Assembly: GCA_039621445.1 (NCBI GenBank)
Contig: CP154956.1
Span: forward strand, 45,799,291 to 45,863,290
Reading direction: 5' to 3'
Length of the DNA stretch: 64,000 nt
Source of the DNA: Euglena gracilis
Lineage: Eukaryota > Euglenida > Euglenophyceae > Euglenales
Shown here: one piece after another, positions 42,901-54,800 of the stretch
How the letters are laid out: every line of letters begins with the position of its first letter
Numbering within the stretch: position 1 is the stretch's first letter
Translations under genes and position numbers: made by a program
Notes under the pieces: generated by a model
What the model saw: only the letters and a program-made list of their open reading frames with translations
The model's database searches: none
Told to the model about the DNA's origin: nothing

Positions 42901-45900
42901 TGGGCCCGAAACCGTAAATTGGCCATATCTCAGGCTAGACGAGGAGTTGGGACCCAAACCAGGGGTCAATCATTAGGTTTAGGGGGGGGGTTTGACCGTT
43001 TTTTGGGGTTCCCGGGGTCTTGTTGTGCGATTTTGGGCCAGTTTTGGGTATTCGGGGACCCCACCAGGCGCCGTCAGGGCGGCTGGGCGAGGGGGGGTCG
43101 GGGTGGCAGGTCGGGACCCAAAATTTTGAAAAATTTTTTTTCGCTCAAAAACACTTTTTTTCACTTCAGAACATCAAAAAAAGTGTTTTTGAGCGAAAAA
43201 AATTTTTCCGACCCGGACCCCCCCCCCCCCCATGCCCCCCCTGGCTGGGGCCACTGGCCACCAGGCCGGTGGACTTAGCCATTTTTGGGTCAAAAAGTCA
43301 AAAAAATTCAAAAAATTTTTTTTTGCCCAAAATCATGATTTTTGACTTTCCGTACCCGGAAAATCTGTTTTTTAGCAGAAAATGAGCGTTTTGCAACCCG
43401 TCAGTGCCCCGTTTTGGGTTGGCAACCCATTGACTTTGGGTCAAAACAGGGCCAAAAAAGTCCAAAAAAATCGAAAAAAATTTTTTTGCCCGAAACCATG
43501 TTTTTTGACCTCCCGGACGTGAAAAAAGTGTTTTCGAGCCAAAAATGAGCGTTTTTCGACCCTCCGGCGCCCCGTTTTGGGCTGCCAACCCATTGACTTT
43601 GGGTCAAAACCGGGCAAAAAAATCGACAAAAATCAATAATTTTTTTTTGCGCAAAACCATGTTTTTTGACCTCCTGGACCCGAAAAAAGTGTTTTTGAGC
43701 CGAAATTGAGTGTTTTTCCCGGGCTGGGCCGGGGTGGTCTCCCAAAGAGCTCAGCTCTACGTCACACCCTGGTCGCTGAGCTCTTATCTCTTCAGAGTAA
43801 GAGCGAAGCTTACCACACATACTACCTGTCCGACGGGGGGTCCGGCCCCCCCCACATCCCCCCGCCCCCCCTCCCCCCCCGCCCCCCCCCCCGGCCCCCC
43901 CCCCGCCCCCCCTGGGTAGGGTCCGCCCCCGGGATTATCGATGTGATTGGATTTCGTGGCCCCCAAAGTGAATAGGCCATAGGTTAGGGGACGATCCCTA
44001 GTATCTCTGGAGCCTTTAGGTTACCCGCAACTCCCCGCCAGTCCGGAGATATGGCCCGAGCAAAAAAGTTGCGTACCGTTTTTTTTTCCGGGAAAATTTC
44101 AAGGTCATTTTGGGGTCAAAAAATCGAAAAATTCGAAATATCTCGAAAACGCCGCGGAGTTGAGAAAAAGTGAAGAGGACGTCATTCCACAACTTTGGGA
44201 CGCCCGTTCGATCGGTATGCGCGGTTTGGGCCAACTCCTCGCCTAGCCCGAGATACGGCCGTTTTGTGGTTTTGGGCCGGTTTGGCCAGTTTTGGCCATT
44301 TCGGGCCCGTTCGGGGCCCGAAACCGTAATTTGCCCGTATCTCGGGCTAGACGAGGAGTTGGAACCCAAACCAGGGGGTCAATCATTAGGTTTAGGGGGG
44401 GGTTTTGACCGTTTTTTTGGGTTCCCGGGGCGTGGTTGTGCGATTTTGGGCCAGTTTTGGGTATTCGGGGACCCCTGCGGGGGTTCGAGGGCTGCCGGGC
44501 TGGGGTCCAAAAATCGAAAAATTCAAAATATCTCGAAAACGCTGCGGAGTTGAGGAAAAGTGATGGCGACCTCATTTTACGACCTTGGAACGCCCGATCG
44601 TTCGGTATGCGCGGTTTGGGACAACTCCTCGCCTAGCCCGAGATATGGCCGTTTTGGGGGTTTTGGGCCAGTTTTGCCAGTTGTGGCCATTTCAGGGCCC
44701 GAAACCGTAAATTGGCCGTATCTCGGGCTAGACGAGGAGTTGGGACCCAAACCAGGGGTCAATCATTAGGTTCAGGGGGGGGGGGGGTTGACCGTTTTTT
44801 TGGGGTTCCCGGGGCCTGGTTGTGCGATTTTGGGCCAGTTTTGGGTATTCGGGGACCCCTGCGGGCGCCGTTAGGGCGGCTGGGCGAGGGGGGGTCGGGT
44901 GGCAGGTCGGGACCCAAAATTTTGAAATTTTTTTTTTCGCTCAAAAACACTTTTTTTCACTTCAGAACATCAAAAAAAGTGTTTTTGAGCGAAAAAAAAA
45001 ATTCCGCCCCTGCCCCCCCCCCCCCCCCCCCCCCCCTGGCTGGGGCCCGCCCGCCCCCCTAGCTGGTGGATTTGGCCATTTTTGGGTCAAAAAGTCAAAA
45101 AAATTCGAAAATTTTTTTTTGCCCAAAAGCATGATTTTTGACCTCCCGCACCCGAAAAAAGCGTTTTCGAGCCAAAAATGAGCGTTTTTCGACCCGCCAG
45201 CACCCCGTTTTGGGCCGCCAACCCATTGACTTTGGGTCAAAACCGGACAAAAAAAGGTGAAAAAAATCAAAAAAATTTTTTTTGCCCGAAACGATGTTTT
45301 TGGACCTTCCGGACCCAGAAAAACTGTTTTCGAGCCGAAAATGAGCGTTTTTCGACCGCCAGCGCCCCGTTTTGAGCCGCCAACCCATTGACTTTGTGTC
45401 AAAACTGCGCCAAAAAAGTCGAAAAAAATCGAAATTTTTTTTCTGCCCAAAACGATGTTTTTTGGCCTCCCTGACCCGGAAAAACAGTTTTTGAGCCGAA
45501 AATGAGCGTTTTTCTCGGGCCGGGCCGGGGTGGTCTCCCAAAGAGCTCAGCTCTACGTCACACCCTGGTCGCTGAGCTCTTATCTCTTTAGAGTAAGAGC
45601 GAAGCTTACCACCCCGGCGACGGGGGGGTCGGACCCCACCCCCCCCCCCAGCCCCCCCACCACCCCCCCGCCCCCCCCGCCCCCCCCCCCCTGGGTAGGC
45701 CCGGAAACCCCGGGATTATCGATGTGACTGGATTTCGTGGCCCCCAAAGTGAATGGCCTATAGGTTAGGGGACGATCCCTAGTATCTCTGGAGCCTTTAG
45801 GTTACCCGCAACTCCCCGCCAGTCCGGAGATATGGCCCGAGCAAAAAAGTTGTGTACCGTTTTTTTTCGGGGAAATTTCAGGGTCATTTTGAGGTCAAAA

Positions 45901-46413
45901 AATCGAAAATTTCAAAATATCTCAAAAACGCTGCGGAGTTGAGAAAAAGTGAAGAGGACGTCATTCCACAACTTTGGGACGCCCGATCGATCGGTATGCG
46001 CGGTTTGGACCAACTCCTCGCCTAGCCCGAGATACGGCCGTTTTGTGGTTTTGGGCCAGTTTTGGCCAGTTTTGGTCATTTCGGGCCCGTTCGGGGCCCG
46101 AAACCGTAAATTGGCCGTATCTCGGGCTAGATGAGGAGTTGGGACCCAAACCAGGGGGTCAATCATGAGGTTTAGGGGGGGGGTTTTGACCGTTTTTTGG
46201 GGTTCCCGGGGTCTGGTTGTGCGATTTTCGGCCAGTTTTGGGTATTCGGGGACCCCTGCGGGCGCCGTGAGGGCGGCTGGGCATGGGGGTGTCGGGTGGC
46301 AGGTCGGGACCAAAAATTTTGAAATTTTTTTTTTGCTCAAAAACACTTTTTTTCACTTCAGAACATCAAAAAAAGTGTTTTTGAGCGAAAAAATTTTTCC
46401 CGACCCGGACCCC
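36906..46413. repeat. Macrosatellite array, units of 1.56-1.80 kb
   Basis: The boundary motif GAGCTCAGCTCTAC occurs at 36923, 38479, 40225, 41987, 43747 and 45543 (spacings 1556, 1746, 1762, 1760, 1796). The sixth unit breaks off near 46413. Each unit holds, in order, a GAGCTCAGC/GCTGAGCTC hairpin, a C-rich tract, GATTATCGATGTGATTGGA, blocks of TCGAAAAATTCAAAATATCT, a long inverted repeat on GCCTAGCCCGAGATACGGCC, a 20-bp-stem AAAAACACTTTTTTT hairpin, and several about 160-bp sub-repeats. Frames read through it recur at the same place in every unit and are not genes. Confidence 0.95.
37729..37782. repeat. Conserved 20-bp-stem hairpin of the macrosatellite
   Basis: CGCTCAAAAACACTTTTTTT, a 14-base loop, then its complement. 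The same hairpin recurs near 39620, 41390, 43142, 44938 and 46334, once in each unit with only minor end differences. Confidence 0.9.
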
Positions 46414-47690
46414 CCCCGGGATTGCGGGACGAAAACGGCCGTATCTCGGGCTAGGCAGTGAGTTGCGGGGAAATCAAAATACCAGCAGATGGGGCGTTCC
46501 AAGGGCTTCAAATTTGGTCTCCTGACATTTCCTTTGATTTGGCTTCATTTTGGAGATATTTGAAAATTGACATTTTTTGGCCGAAATGGCAGAGTCCAAA
46601 GGGGGGGGGGCTTATCCAGGGGGGGCCGATCGCCATATTCCTCTCTGCGGGCCAATCTGGCCCATTAACGCTGCCTCGAGGGGAGAGGGAGGGAGGAAGG
46701 GAGGAAGGGAGGCAGGCAAAATGAAATGTGTTTCAATAATAAGGAAAGGCTGTTGAAGGTGTCCAAAAAATCGCCCTCTTCCCCTCCCAGGCCACCAAGC
46801 AAAACCCTGCCTTCCAAGGCACTAATACGCTACAGGCACGGGAGCCAAGCTGGACACCTCTCGTTTCAGCAGGGGGGGAACCCGACCCCGGCCTCGAAAA
46901 AAATGCGCAAAAATGTGCAAAAATGTGCGAAAAATGTGCATTTTTTGAAAAAATGCGTAAAGATGTTCAAAATTTGAGAGAACAGGCGCAAAACTCACGA
47001 AATTGCAAAAATTGCCCAGACACATGCAAAAATGCCACCAAATTTACAACACTTGTATGAATTGTGAGGAAAAGGTCAAATTCAAAAAAAATCTAAAATT
47101 GCAAGGAATTGCAAAAATGCGAAGATTGGGTAAATCACGAAAAAAATGCGCCTGAAAAGAAAAATTGTGCTGAAAAAAATCAACAAAACGCGCAAAAAAT
47201 GAAAACAATGCGCAAAATTGCTCATTTTTGGAAAAAATTAACAGTGCACAAAAATGCGCAAAAATGCGAAAAAATGCCAACCCCCCCTGTAAAAGTCATC
47301 TGACACTTCCTGAAAGCAGGCTACCCAGTTTGGACCCCTTCGCGCGTGAATAACTCGGGCCTGGCGGGGAGTTGGGGGTCAAACCCAGGTGATTCGGAAA
47401 CTAGGAATCCAGTCGCTCGCGACTGAAAAAAAAAATTCCGGGTACCGGGCCGGGATCATGGTGATAATCCGTCGGTTCTCCTGGTGGCCCCGACCCGGGG
47501 GGGGAGGGGGGGGTTTTCTGGGGGGTGGTTTGGTTGTTGTTTCCTGGAGCGTCGCCTTACCCACCGAGAAGATAAGCCACCCGCGGCGCCATGGAGGGGG
47601 CAAAAAAAATGTTTTTCAACACCTCCCGGAGGAAAAAACTCATTTTCTCAAAAAACTTTTTCCTCCAAAAAACACCCTTCATTCACACCC
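46414..47690. other. Spacer with degenerate GCAAAAATG tandem repeat
   Basis: 46436-46590 is related to 60520-61090 (GGGCTTC-AATTTGGTC-CCTGACATTTCCTTTGATTT). 46680-46715 is a GGGAGGAA tract. 46895-47275 is a loose tandem of GCGCAAAAATGTGCAAAAAT on an AT-rich background. No gene is supported. Confidence 0.6.
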
Positions 47691-47699
47691 CGCCACCCA

Positions 47700-48330
47700 C
47701 TGTCCGACTTTTTTCGGCCAAAAAGTCAAAAAAAATCGAAAAATTTTTTTTTGCCCGAAACGATGTTTTCTGGCCTCCCGGACACGGAAAAACTGTTTTT
47801 GAGCCGAAAATGAGCGTTTTTCGACCCGCCTGCCCCCCGTTTTGGGCCGCCAACCCATTGACTTTGGGTCAAAACCGGGTCGAAAAAGTCGAAAAAAAAC
47901 GAAAAATTTTTTTTGCCCGAAACGATGTTTTTTGGCCTCCCGGACTCGGAAAAACTGTTTTTGAGCCGAAAACGAGCGTTTTTCGACCCGCCAGCGCCCC
48001 GTTTTGGGCCGCCGACCCATTGACTTTGGGTCAAAACCGGGTCAAAAAAGTCGAAAAAAACCGAAAAATTTTTTTTTGCCCGAAACGATGTTTTTTGGTC
48101 TCCCGGACCCAGAAAAACTGTTTTTGAGCCGAAAACGAGCGTTTTTCGACCCGCCAGCGCCCCGTTTTGGACCGCTGACCCATTGACTTTGGGTCAAAAC
48201 CGGGTCAAAAAAGTCGAAAAAAATCGAATTTTTTTTTTTGACCAAAACAATGTTTTTGGGCCTCCCGGACCCGGAAAAACTGTTTTCGAGCCGAAAATGA
48301 GCGTTTTTCGACCCTCCGGCGCCCTGTTTC
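47700..48330. repeat. Tandem of about 160-bp sub-repeats
   Basis: Four or so copies of the macrosatellite sub-repeat: GCCCGAAACGATGTTTT, GACCCGGAAAAACTG, GAGCCGAAAATGAGCGTTTT, GCGCCCCGTTTTGGGCCGCC, CATTGACTTTGGGTCAAAAC. The last motif recurs at 47858, 48018 and 48181. This block lies 1.3 kb away from the main array. Confidence 0.9.
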
Positions 48331-48373
48331 TGGCACAAAACCCATGGATTTCAGGCAAAAGAGCTCCATGGCT

Positions 48374-48404
48374 CCTGCATACATACCCCTGGTATGTATG
48401 CAGG
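48374..48404. repeat. 12-bp-stem hairpin
   Basis: CCTGCATACATA, a 7-base loop, then TATGTATGCAGG. It sits between the sub-repeats and the 55-bp direct repeats. Confidence 0.85.
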
Positions 48405-48405
48405 G

Positions 48406-48515
48406 GTCAATGAAGGGGTGGGTGCGCGCTTATTAAGAGCTCAGCACTATTCAAAACCTGGTCAATGAAGGGGTGGGTGCGCGCTTATTAAGAGCTCAGC
48501 ACTATTCAAAACCTG
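48406..48515. repeat. Two 55-bp direct repeats
   Basis: GTCAATGAAGGGGTGGGTGC and the following GCGCTTATTAAGAGCTCAG, then CACTATTCAAAACCTG, occur twice in a row (48406 and 48461). The AGAGCTCAGC core resembles the macrosatellite boundary motif. Confidence 0.9.
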
Positions 48516-48634
48516 GTCCCACCCACACCCCTCCATGTCGGAAGGGGGGTCTGGACCCCCCTCCCCTCAAGGATTCCCACACATCCTTAATGCTGGGGGA
48601 AGGTCCCCCGGAGGTACCTTTCTTGGGGGAATCC

Positions 48635-49063
48635 ATGGTTCCATTCCAGCAAAGTGCCCCGGTTGTTCCCAAAGCTGCTGACTTTGCTTCCGATCTCTAC
48701 CAGGCTATGGTGGCTCTATTGGCAGAACGTTTGACGCGAGTCCATTCCCCCGCCCCCCCCACGAGGCACCCCGGCCCCGAGTCAGACACCAGCAGTGGCA
48801 GCGATGCCGAGGGCGTTGTTGTGAGCGATGCGGACAGCCAAGCCGAGGGCTGCGGACCGCGTCCCGGCGGCGGCGGCGGCAGCGGTGGTTTGGGCGGACC
48901 CCAGCGGACAGCACCACCGCCCGCGGCACTTGCGACAGAGCCCGCGTGGCTGTCCCCCGGCTGGGAGCAGCGCTGGGACGATATCCTGGGCCGGCCATAC
49001 TATGTTAACCACAGCACGAAGACGTTACGCTGGGACCTGGCTGCTGTCCTGACTGTTGGCTGA
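48635..49063 (+). CDS. WW-domain protein, possibly one exon of a larger gene
   Basis: From ATG 48635 the frame reads MVPFQQSAPVVPKAADFASD and onward, a helical stretch (DLYQAMVALLAERLTRV), an acidic Ser-rich region, and a Gly/Pro-rich linker. Near the end comes LSPGWEQRWDDILGRPYY followed by VNHSTKTLRWDLAAV. This fits a WW domain: the first Trp of GWE, the GRPYYVNH core, the STKT strand and the second Trp are in place. The Pro that normally follows the second Trp is missing. WW domains bind Pro-rich ligands. The frame is also open upstream from 48473, so the start is uncertain. It stops at 49063, or splices before the stop. The partner and pathway cannot be inferred. Confidence 0.6.
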   Translation: MVPFQQSAPVVPKAADFASDLYQAMVALLAERLTRVHSPAPPTRHPGPESDTSSGSDAEGVVVSDADSQAEGCGPRPGGGGGSGGLGGPQRTAPPPAALATEPAWLSPGWEQRWDDILGRPYYVNHSTKTLRWDLAAVLTVG

Positions 49064-49318
49064 GGCGGTCTGCCCGGCCACCACACATTCCCTCCGCGGC
49101 GCCCGCGGCACCGTGTGCTTGCTGCCCGCCGATCCTCGGCGTCATGGAGGGAGAGGGGCTCTGCCAGGCTTGCTGTGTCCATTGGAAGGGGTGCATTGTG
49201 CCGCCAGAGGCAGCACTGGGGTTGCGCCTCTTGCAGGGTGCGTTGACAAGGAACGGGTTGGAGTCCGCTGGTCCAAATCCAGCCCGCCTGCCTCCGACGT
49301 GGATCTGGTTCCTTCCAG

Positions 49319-50616
49319 GCAAGCACCTATAGCTAAAATGGCCTAAAATGGCCTAAAATGGCCTAAAATGGCCTAAAATGGCCTAAAATGACTTTTTGAC
49401 CCCCATAGGTGGGGGTCCGTAAAATGGCCTAAAATGGCCCAAAATGGCCTAAAATGGCCTAAAATGGGAAAAATTCTGCTGCACATTAACAAACACCGAA
49501 AGTAGTTACCTGAATGGCTTCATTTGTTCACAAAAAAAATTGTCGTGCGGACGGTGAACAGTGGATTTGGTGGAGGAGCGCAGCCCCACAAGGCCCACTT
49601 TTTATCCCAGCTAATAATAGTGTTAGTCCCCAAATCCACGGCTGCCAACCTTCTTTTGGTAGCTGAATTTTTAAGGTTTGGAGAGCTTTATTTTTTCTTA
49701 CTCCCATCTTTTTTGGCGTGCACTGTTTCACAAATAATGAAACCGTGCAAATTTAGAAGTATGGGGGAAAATACAGGGAAAAAAGCTATAAAAAAAGGTG
49801 AAAGATGGTGGGAAAATTTCAATTGAAAGATGTATATGCTTATTCTTTAGGTACCGGGATTCCTTCAAATCACGATCCAGCATAATTTTGCGCCTTTTGG
49901 TTACGCAAATAAAATTTTTTAGTATTTGTCCGTTTTTTTTTCTGAAAATTTTTATTGCCGTACATTGTCATTGTTCAGAATTCTTCTGTGGGTATGAATT
50001 TAGATTTGTTGAGCTTCCCGTGGTTTTGACCTAGTGTTCATGAATTTTGAATGCTTTTTTGGATGCACATTTCTTTCAGCCGGGACCCAGAGATATTGAA
50101 AATTTCGGACAAATAATTGAAACTTTCAGACAAAATTATTGAAAATTTGGACAAAGTTATTGAAACTTTTGGGCAAAGTTATTGAAACTACCAATTTTTT
50201 TGGCAATTGGGGGGGCTCCCTGGATATCCCCAGGCAGAGGACGCGTGGGATTACACTTTGAACACAATACAAGGTTTGAGGATTTCCTCAGTTTCCATGT
50301 GCTTATTTTTTTTCTGAGTTTCAATATTTTTGTCCAAAACTTTCGATAATTTTGTCCAAAAGTTTCAGCAATGTTGTCCAAATGGTGTGAATAACCCTGT
50401 CCACTCACTGTATTACTGAATAAGAAAAGGTTTGCACACGTTATGACGCAGTTTTCGGGACAAAAATGACGCAAAATTATGATTTTCAGAACCCCCACCT
50501 ATACCTTAAAATGGCCTAAAATGGCCTAAAATGGCCTTAAATGGCCTAAAATGGCCTAAAATGGCCTAAAGTGGCCTAAAATGGGGAAAATTTTGGGCTT
50601 GACTATAGGTGCTTGC
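49319..50616. mobile_element. 1.3-kb TIR element with 6-bp target duplication and CTAAAATGGC arrays
   Basis: GCAAGCACCTATAG at 49319-49332 is exactly inverted at 50603-50616. TTCCAG flanks it directly on both sides (49313-49318 and 50617-50622). Just inside each end are tandem 10-mers, CTAAAATGGC (49331-49470 and 50503-50585). The interior is AT-rich with TTGAAACTTTTGGACAAA-type repeats and no coding frame. The right end lies 44 bases before the acyltransferase start codon. Confidence 0.88.
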
Positions 50617-50666
50617 TTCCAGGCACTGCTGCCGTCCCCTCTTCCTCCCTCCCCAGATTGCCAGCG

Positions 50667-51836
50667 ATGCACGACCCCCTCATCACGTGCCGCTCCCCCT
50701 CCGCACCCGTGGCCAGCCGGGTGCCCGCCTGGGCGTGGGCCACCGCGGCGGTGGTGGCCGGCGTGGCTGGCCTGCTGCTGGCCGCGCAATCGCTCCCGAC
50801 TCCCGGCACGGTGGATGGCGTGCCCCGGCTCCCGCGGTCCCCTGTCTTCCAGCCACCCCATCAGTCTGGCGTTGGGGATGGCACACTGCTGTCCAGCCTT
50901 CCCCCATAATTCCGAGCGGTTGTGCGCCCCCGACATCTGAGGTGAGCCCGGAGAACGCCCTGTTTGTGAGGCAGGCCCTGCCCCCGGTGGCCACGCGAGC
51001 CCCGGCCGGCCAGCCTGCCCGGCCGTGGACCCGCTCCCTCACAGCCAGGCCTGGGACTGGCCGGGTGGCCAACAACAGGTCGGAAGCCCTCCCAGGCCTG
51101 TCCGGGACCCCCCACGCCGGGGCCACCGCTGCCACCGTGCCGGCGGACCAGCCGCCCACCGGTCCGCCGCCGGCGGCGGACGTCGCCCGGGGCCTCGCCG
51201 GGGGCGTCGGCGCGGGGCTGGCGGTGCTGGCGTCGTTCACGGCGGCGTACTTCGGCGTGCGGCGCGGGGCGGCGGCGGGCGGGGCGGGGGCGGCGGTGGG
51301 GATGGCGGCGGCCAGCGGACCGGCGGCGGAGGTGCGCAAGCCGTCGAAGCCCCGCCTGCCGGCGCTGGACAGCATCCGCTTCTTCCTCATCCTCTACATT
51401 GTGTGCGGCCACTTCATCCAGGCCAGGGGGGCGGCAGAGATATTTTTTTTTCATGTTGGCCACCTGGGGGGGGGAAGGGGGTCCAAGCCTGACCACACCA
51501 GGCAAAGTTGGGGATCGGGCTGAGTGGGTGCGCCTGGGAGGTTTTCCGGTTTCCATCCAAATTGTTCGTTTAATTTTTTTGATTTGTTTTTTGAATTTTG
51601 TTAATTTAGTTTTTGAATTTCCCCCAGGGGTGGGTTGGTAAGTGTCAACCCTCTGGGCCTAAAAAAACATAGCCTCTGGCCAACAGGCGCGGCCCCTGCA
51701 GCCGGTGTGTGTCACCAACCCCATCATCCTCCGGCTCTTCACGCAGATCAACGTGGTGGTTGGGGCATTCTTTGTGTTGTCAGGCTACGTCGCTGGGTAC
51801 ACCGGCACATTGGTCGGCAAGCAGGAGGCAGACCAG
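50667..51836 (+). CDS. Acyltransferase first three exons with two GC donors
   Basis: Exon 1 50667-50810 joins exon 2 50942-51421 at phase 0 through a GT donor. Exon 2 joins exon 3 51687-51836 at phase 0, but its donor is CAG|GCCAGG. Exon 3 also ends CAG|GCATTT. Both give in-frame continuation between conserved acyltransferase segments, so GC-AG introns are the simplest reading. The start ATG is chosen because it directly opens the hydrophobic N-terminal segment. Confidence 0.7.
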
Positions 51837-54800
51837 GCATTTTTTTTTATGGGAAGGTTGCACCCCCTGACAGTGGGTGCGTGCGGGCCAGGGGTTTTTT
51901 TAAGTCGTGGACCCCGGGGGGGGGGGAGGATAGGTGGGTCCGGCCGGGCCCCCCCCCCCCCCCCTGGGGTGGTCCCCTCCCCCGGGGTGGGGTCCCCCCG
52001 GAGGGGGGTGGGATATACTTTTCGTCGCCGAAGGCGCCAAAAATTTTTGAAAAGTGCTATTTTTTTTAGCACTTTTCGCATTTTTTTCAGCCATTTTTTT
52101 GTGGTCCCCCGGGACCCCCCCCCCAGGGGGTGGGTGGGTGGGGGGACCCCCCCGGTCTTTAAAAAAAAACCCGTGGTGTGGGTAAACAAAGGGGAGGGTG
52201 GTTTTTGGTGCTACAGCCTCCCCCCCCCCCCGCTGCCAAGGGGGCCGATTTTAGGGGGAATGTGTCTTGGAACGTCGGGTGCGTCTGCCATGGCCCCTGC
52301 AACATCCCCCCCCTTCGAGTTGTTGAAAAGAAGCCTGATGAGGACCCGCGGCTCTCCCCGCCCAGCCAGTACGTCATCGGCAAGGTGATGGGCTACTACC
52401 CGCTGCACCTCCTCGTGTTGCTGCTCTTCTCGCCGATGTTTCTCTACGCCGACTGGTACTACAACGGCCCTGTGAAGGCGCTGCTACATGGCGGCCTGTC
52501 CCTCACGCTCACCCACCAATGCACTTGCTGAGCCCCTTGGGGTACTGGTTTTTTTTGTGAGCAGCTGATTTCCCTCAGATACAATTTTTTTTTCTCTGCT
52601 TCTTTTTCAATTTGGCGAAGTTTGCAGTTGCTTTTGCTGCTCTCTGTGTTCCCCCCCTTTCACATTGCTATTTTGTTTTTAAATATTTTTTATACATATA
52701 TTAGAAAATTTTTATACATATATTTGAAATTATAATATATAATATGTATTGTGGATTATATCTTACATATTGTTTATTACATATTACATATTACATGTGA
52801 CATATTGTATATTACGTATTACACATTACATATTACATATTACACATTGCATACATATTACACATAACACATTACTCATTGCATATTACATATTACATAT
52901 CACAGATTATAAACATGCACACATTATAACATATGTAATATGCAATGTACATGTATATTATATGTGTGTGTGTGCGTGCGTATTGTGTAGCGTTTTTGCT
53001 TTTTTTGGTTTTTTCATATGTCGCATTTTCGGGGATCCCTTTCGCCCCCCTATTCTCTACAAGGGGATGCTTGCGCTTCCGCAGTGTTCATTTGACAAAA
53101 AAAGCCGGATCGCAAAGCAATGGCACGCGCCCAGTCGTGGTTCCCACTGCACGCGGAAGTGTGGAACGCCCCCACATGGTTCTTGTCCGCCATGCCCAGC
53201 CACCCGCGGCCAGGGACCTTGAGGGTGTGACAAGAGAGGGCAACGGTGACACCCGATTTTGGCACACAATGCGTCGCAGCCAGAATGTATTTTAAGGCGA
53301 GGCCGACCCCACCTGAGGGGGGGGGGTGCCTGCCTGGGCAGGCACTCCCCCACTCCAAGGCACCCAGGTCCAACCTGCGGGGGGGGGGGAGGAAGGCATG
53401 AGGGGTAAGTGCTCACAGGGGGGAGTAAGACGCTGGAATCACACCAGAGTTGCTCACCCTGCCAGGGGGAGCAACACAAGAGCACCGTTGTAAGGGGTGG
53501 GTTCCTGGCCACTCACAACACAAACTGGGCCATAAACGAAGTTAGTGCCGACCATAAACAGATGAGAAGCCATAGTGCAACCAAAGGGGGGGGTAAGGCA
53601 CATGGCCAAGGCACTTCCAGCCCTGAAAGGTGCGAGAAGCCCAGAAAAGGCCATTTTTGGGCATTTTTTAGCCCACGACCAGGCAGGAGGCACCGACGGA
53701 CCCCCCCCCCCCGGGTTGGCCAAATTCAGCCTGGTTGCGGCTGAGTTTTTTGTGTGGGTAGGTGCACAATGCGCTGGGCCTGTCTGCCTTTTCCACCGGT
53801 CGCCAATGCCAAATGCGAGGTACCACTGGCAGTGTCGGCCCAAACCCTCTGGGGCACCCCTGGGAGGCTGCCTGCGTCCTTTGCGATGGTGGCCATGCCG
53901 TCCGCCATCGGGGCCATCGCCAAGCTCAGCAAGAAAGGCCTCGCCCGGCCAGGTCGGCCCTCCCCCGGCCCTCAGGATGGCTCCAAGGGTCAGGACTCAC
54001 AACCCACACCCAGCATGGCCCCCTGGGGTGGATATGACTGTGATCTGGCTGCTGCACGGTGCCATCCGCCGTCCCGACGGCCTGCTATGGTCGTGGTATG
54101 AGGGAGGTGTGGGTTCATTGCCCAGTCACGAGGTCGGAGAGTCACTTTCGGAGGCGGCAAACACATTTCCAGAATATTCTCGTGACATTTGCGACACTCC
54201 ATTCCAATCCTGGGCCCCAGCCAAGCCAAGGTGGCATAAACTTTGTTTTGGGGGCCACGTGGATGGGTTTCACACTCTGTGGTCAGGGTTCGATATAAGG
54301 AGGGTGTCTGGGTGGAGGAGGGGGGGTTTGTGCCCCCCTCCTGGGTCAGAGGGAAGGGTTCGGACCCCCCCCCCACCTGCCAGGGGGTCCGGACCAACCC
54401 CCGGGAGGGGGGTGGTACCTGGGACCCCCCCTAAGGTCAAAATTTTCCCTTTGGTCCTTTGCGCCGATTTTTTCCCTGCATTTTTGACGAAATTTTGCCC
54501 AAAAGTGCCCAAAATGGCATTTTTGGCCATTTGGGGCACTTTGGGATTGGGGATCAAAGTTATTTGCCCCACCGCTTTGCACCGGGCCGAAAATCAGTCA
54601 CCCAGACCGCGCTACTGTTTGGGGGGATGCCCCTCCACCCCCCTCCTGGACCAGAGGGGGGGGTCCGACCCACCCCTACCTTCACTTATGTCGAACCCTG
54701 TATGCGGTCCTTTGTTTCCTGAGTCTCAGAATTGTTCACCCCCAAGGACTGGTTCGTTTTCGTTGCTCCCGGTGTGCAGGGCTGGGCACTGCAAAGGAGT

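Noticed and set aside
37287-46461. Dozens of 60-160-codon frames on both strands
   Set aside because: They recur at the same unit positions and arise from the macrosatellite and its inverted repeats; none has family signal.
47389-48413. Overlapping frames up to 178 codons
   Set aside because: All read through the about 160-bp sub-repeats.
50683-51556. Two long minus-strand frames opposite the acyltransferase exons
   Set aside because: They mirror a GC-rich coding exon; the plus strand carries the acyltransferase-3 motif and membrane helices.
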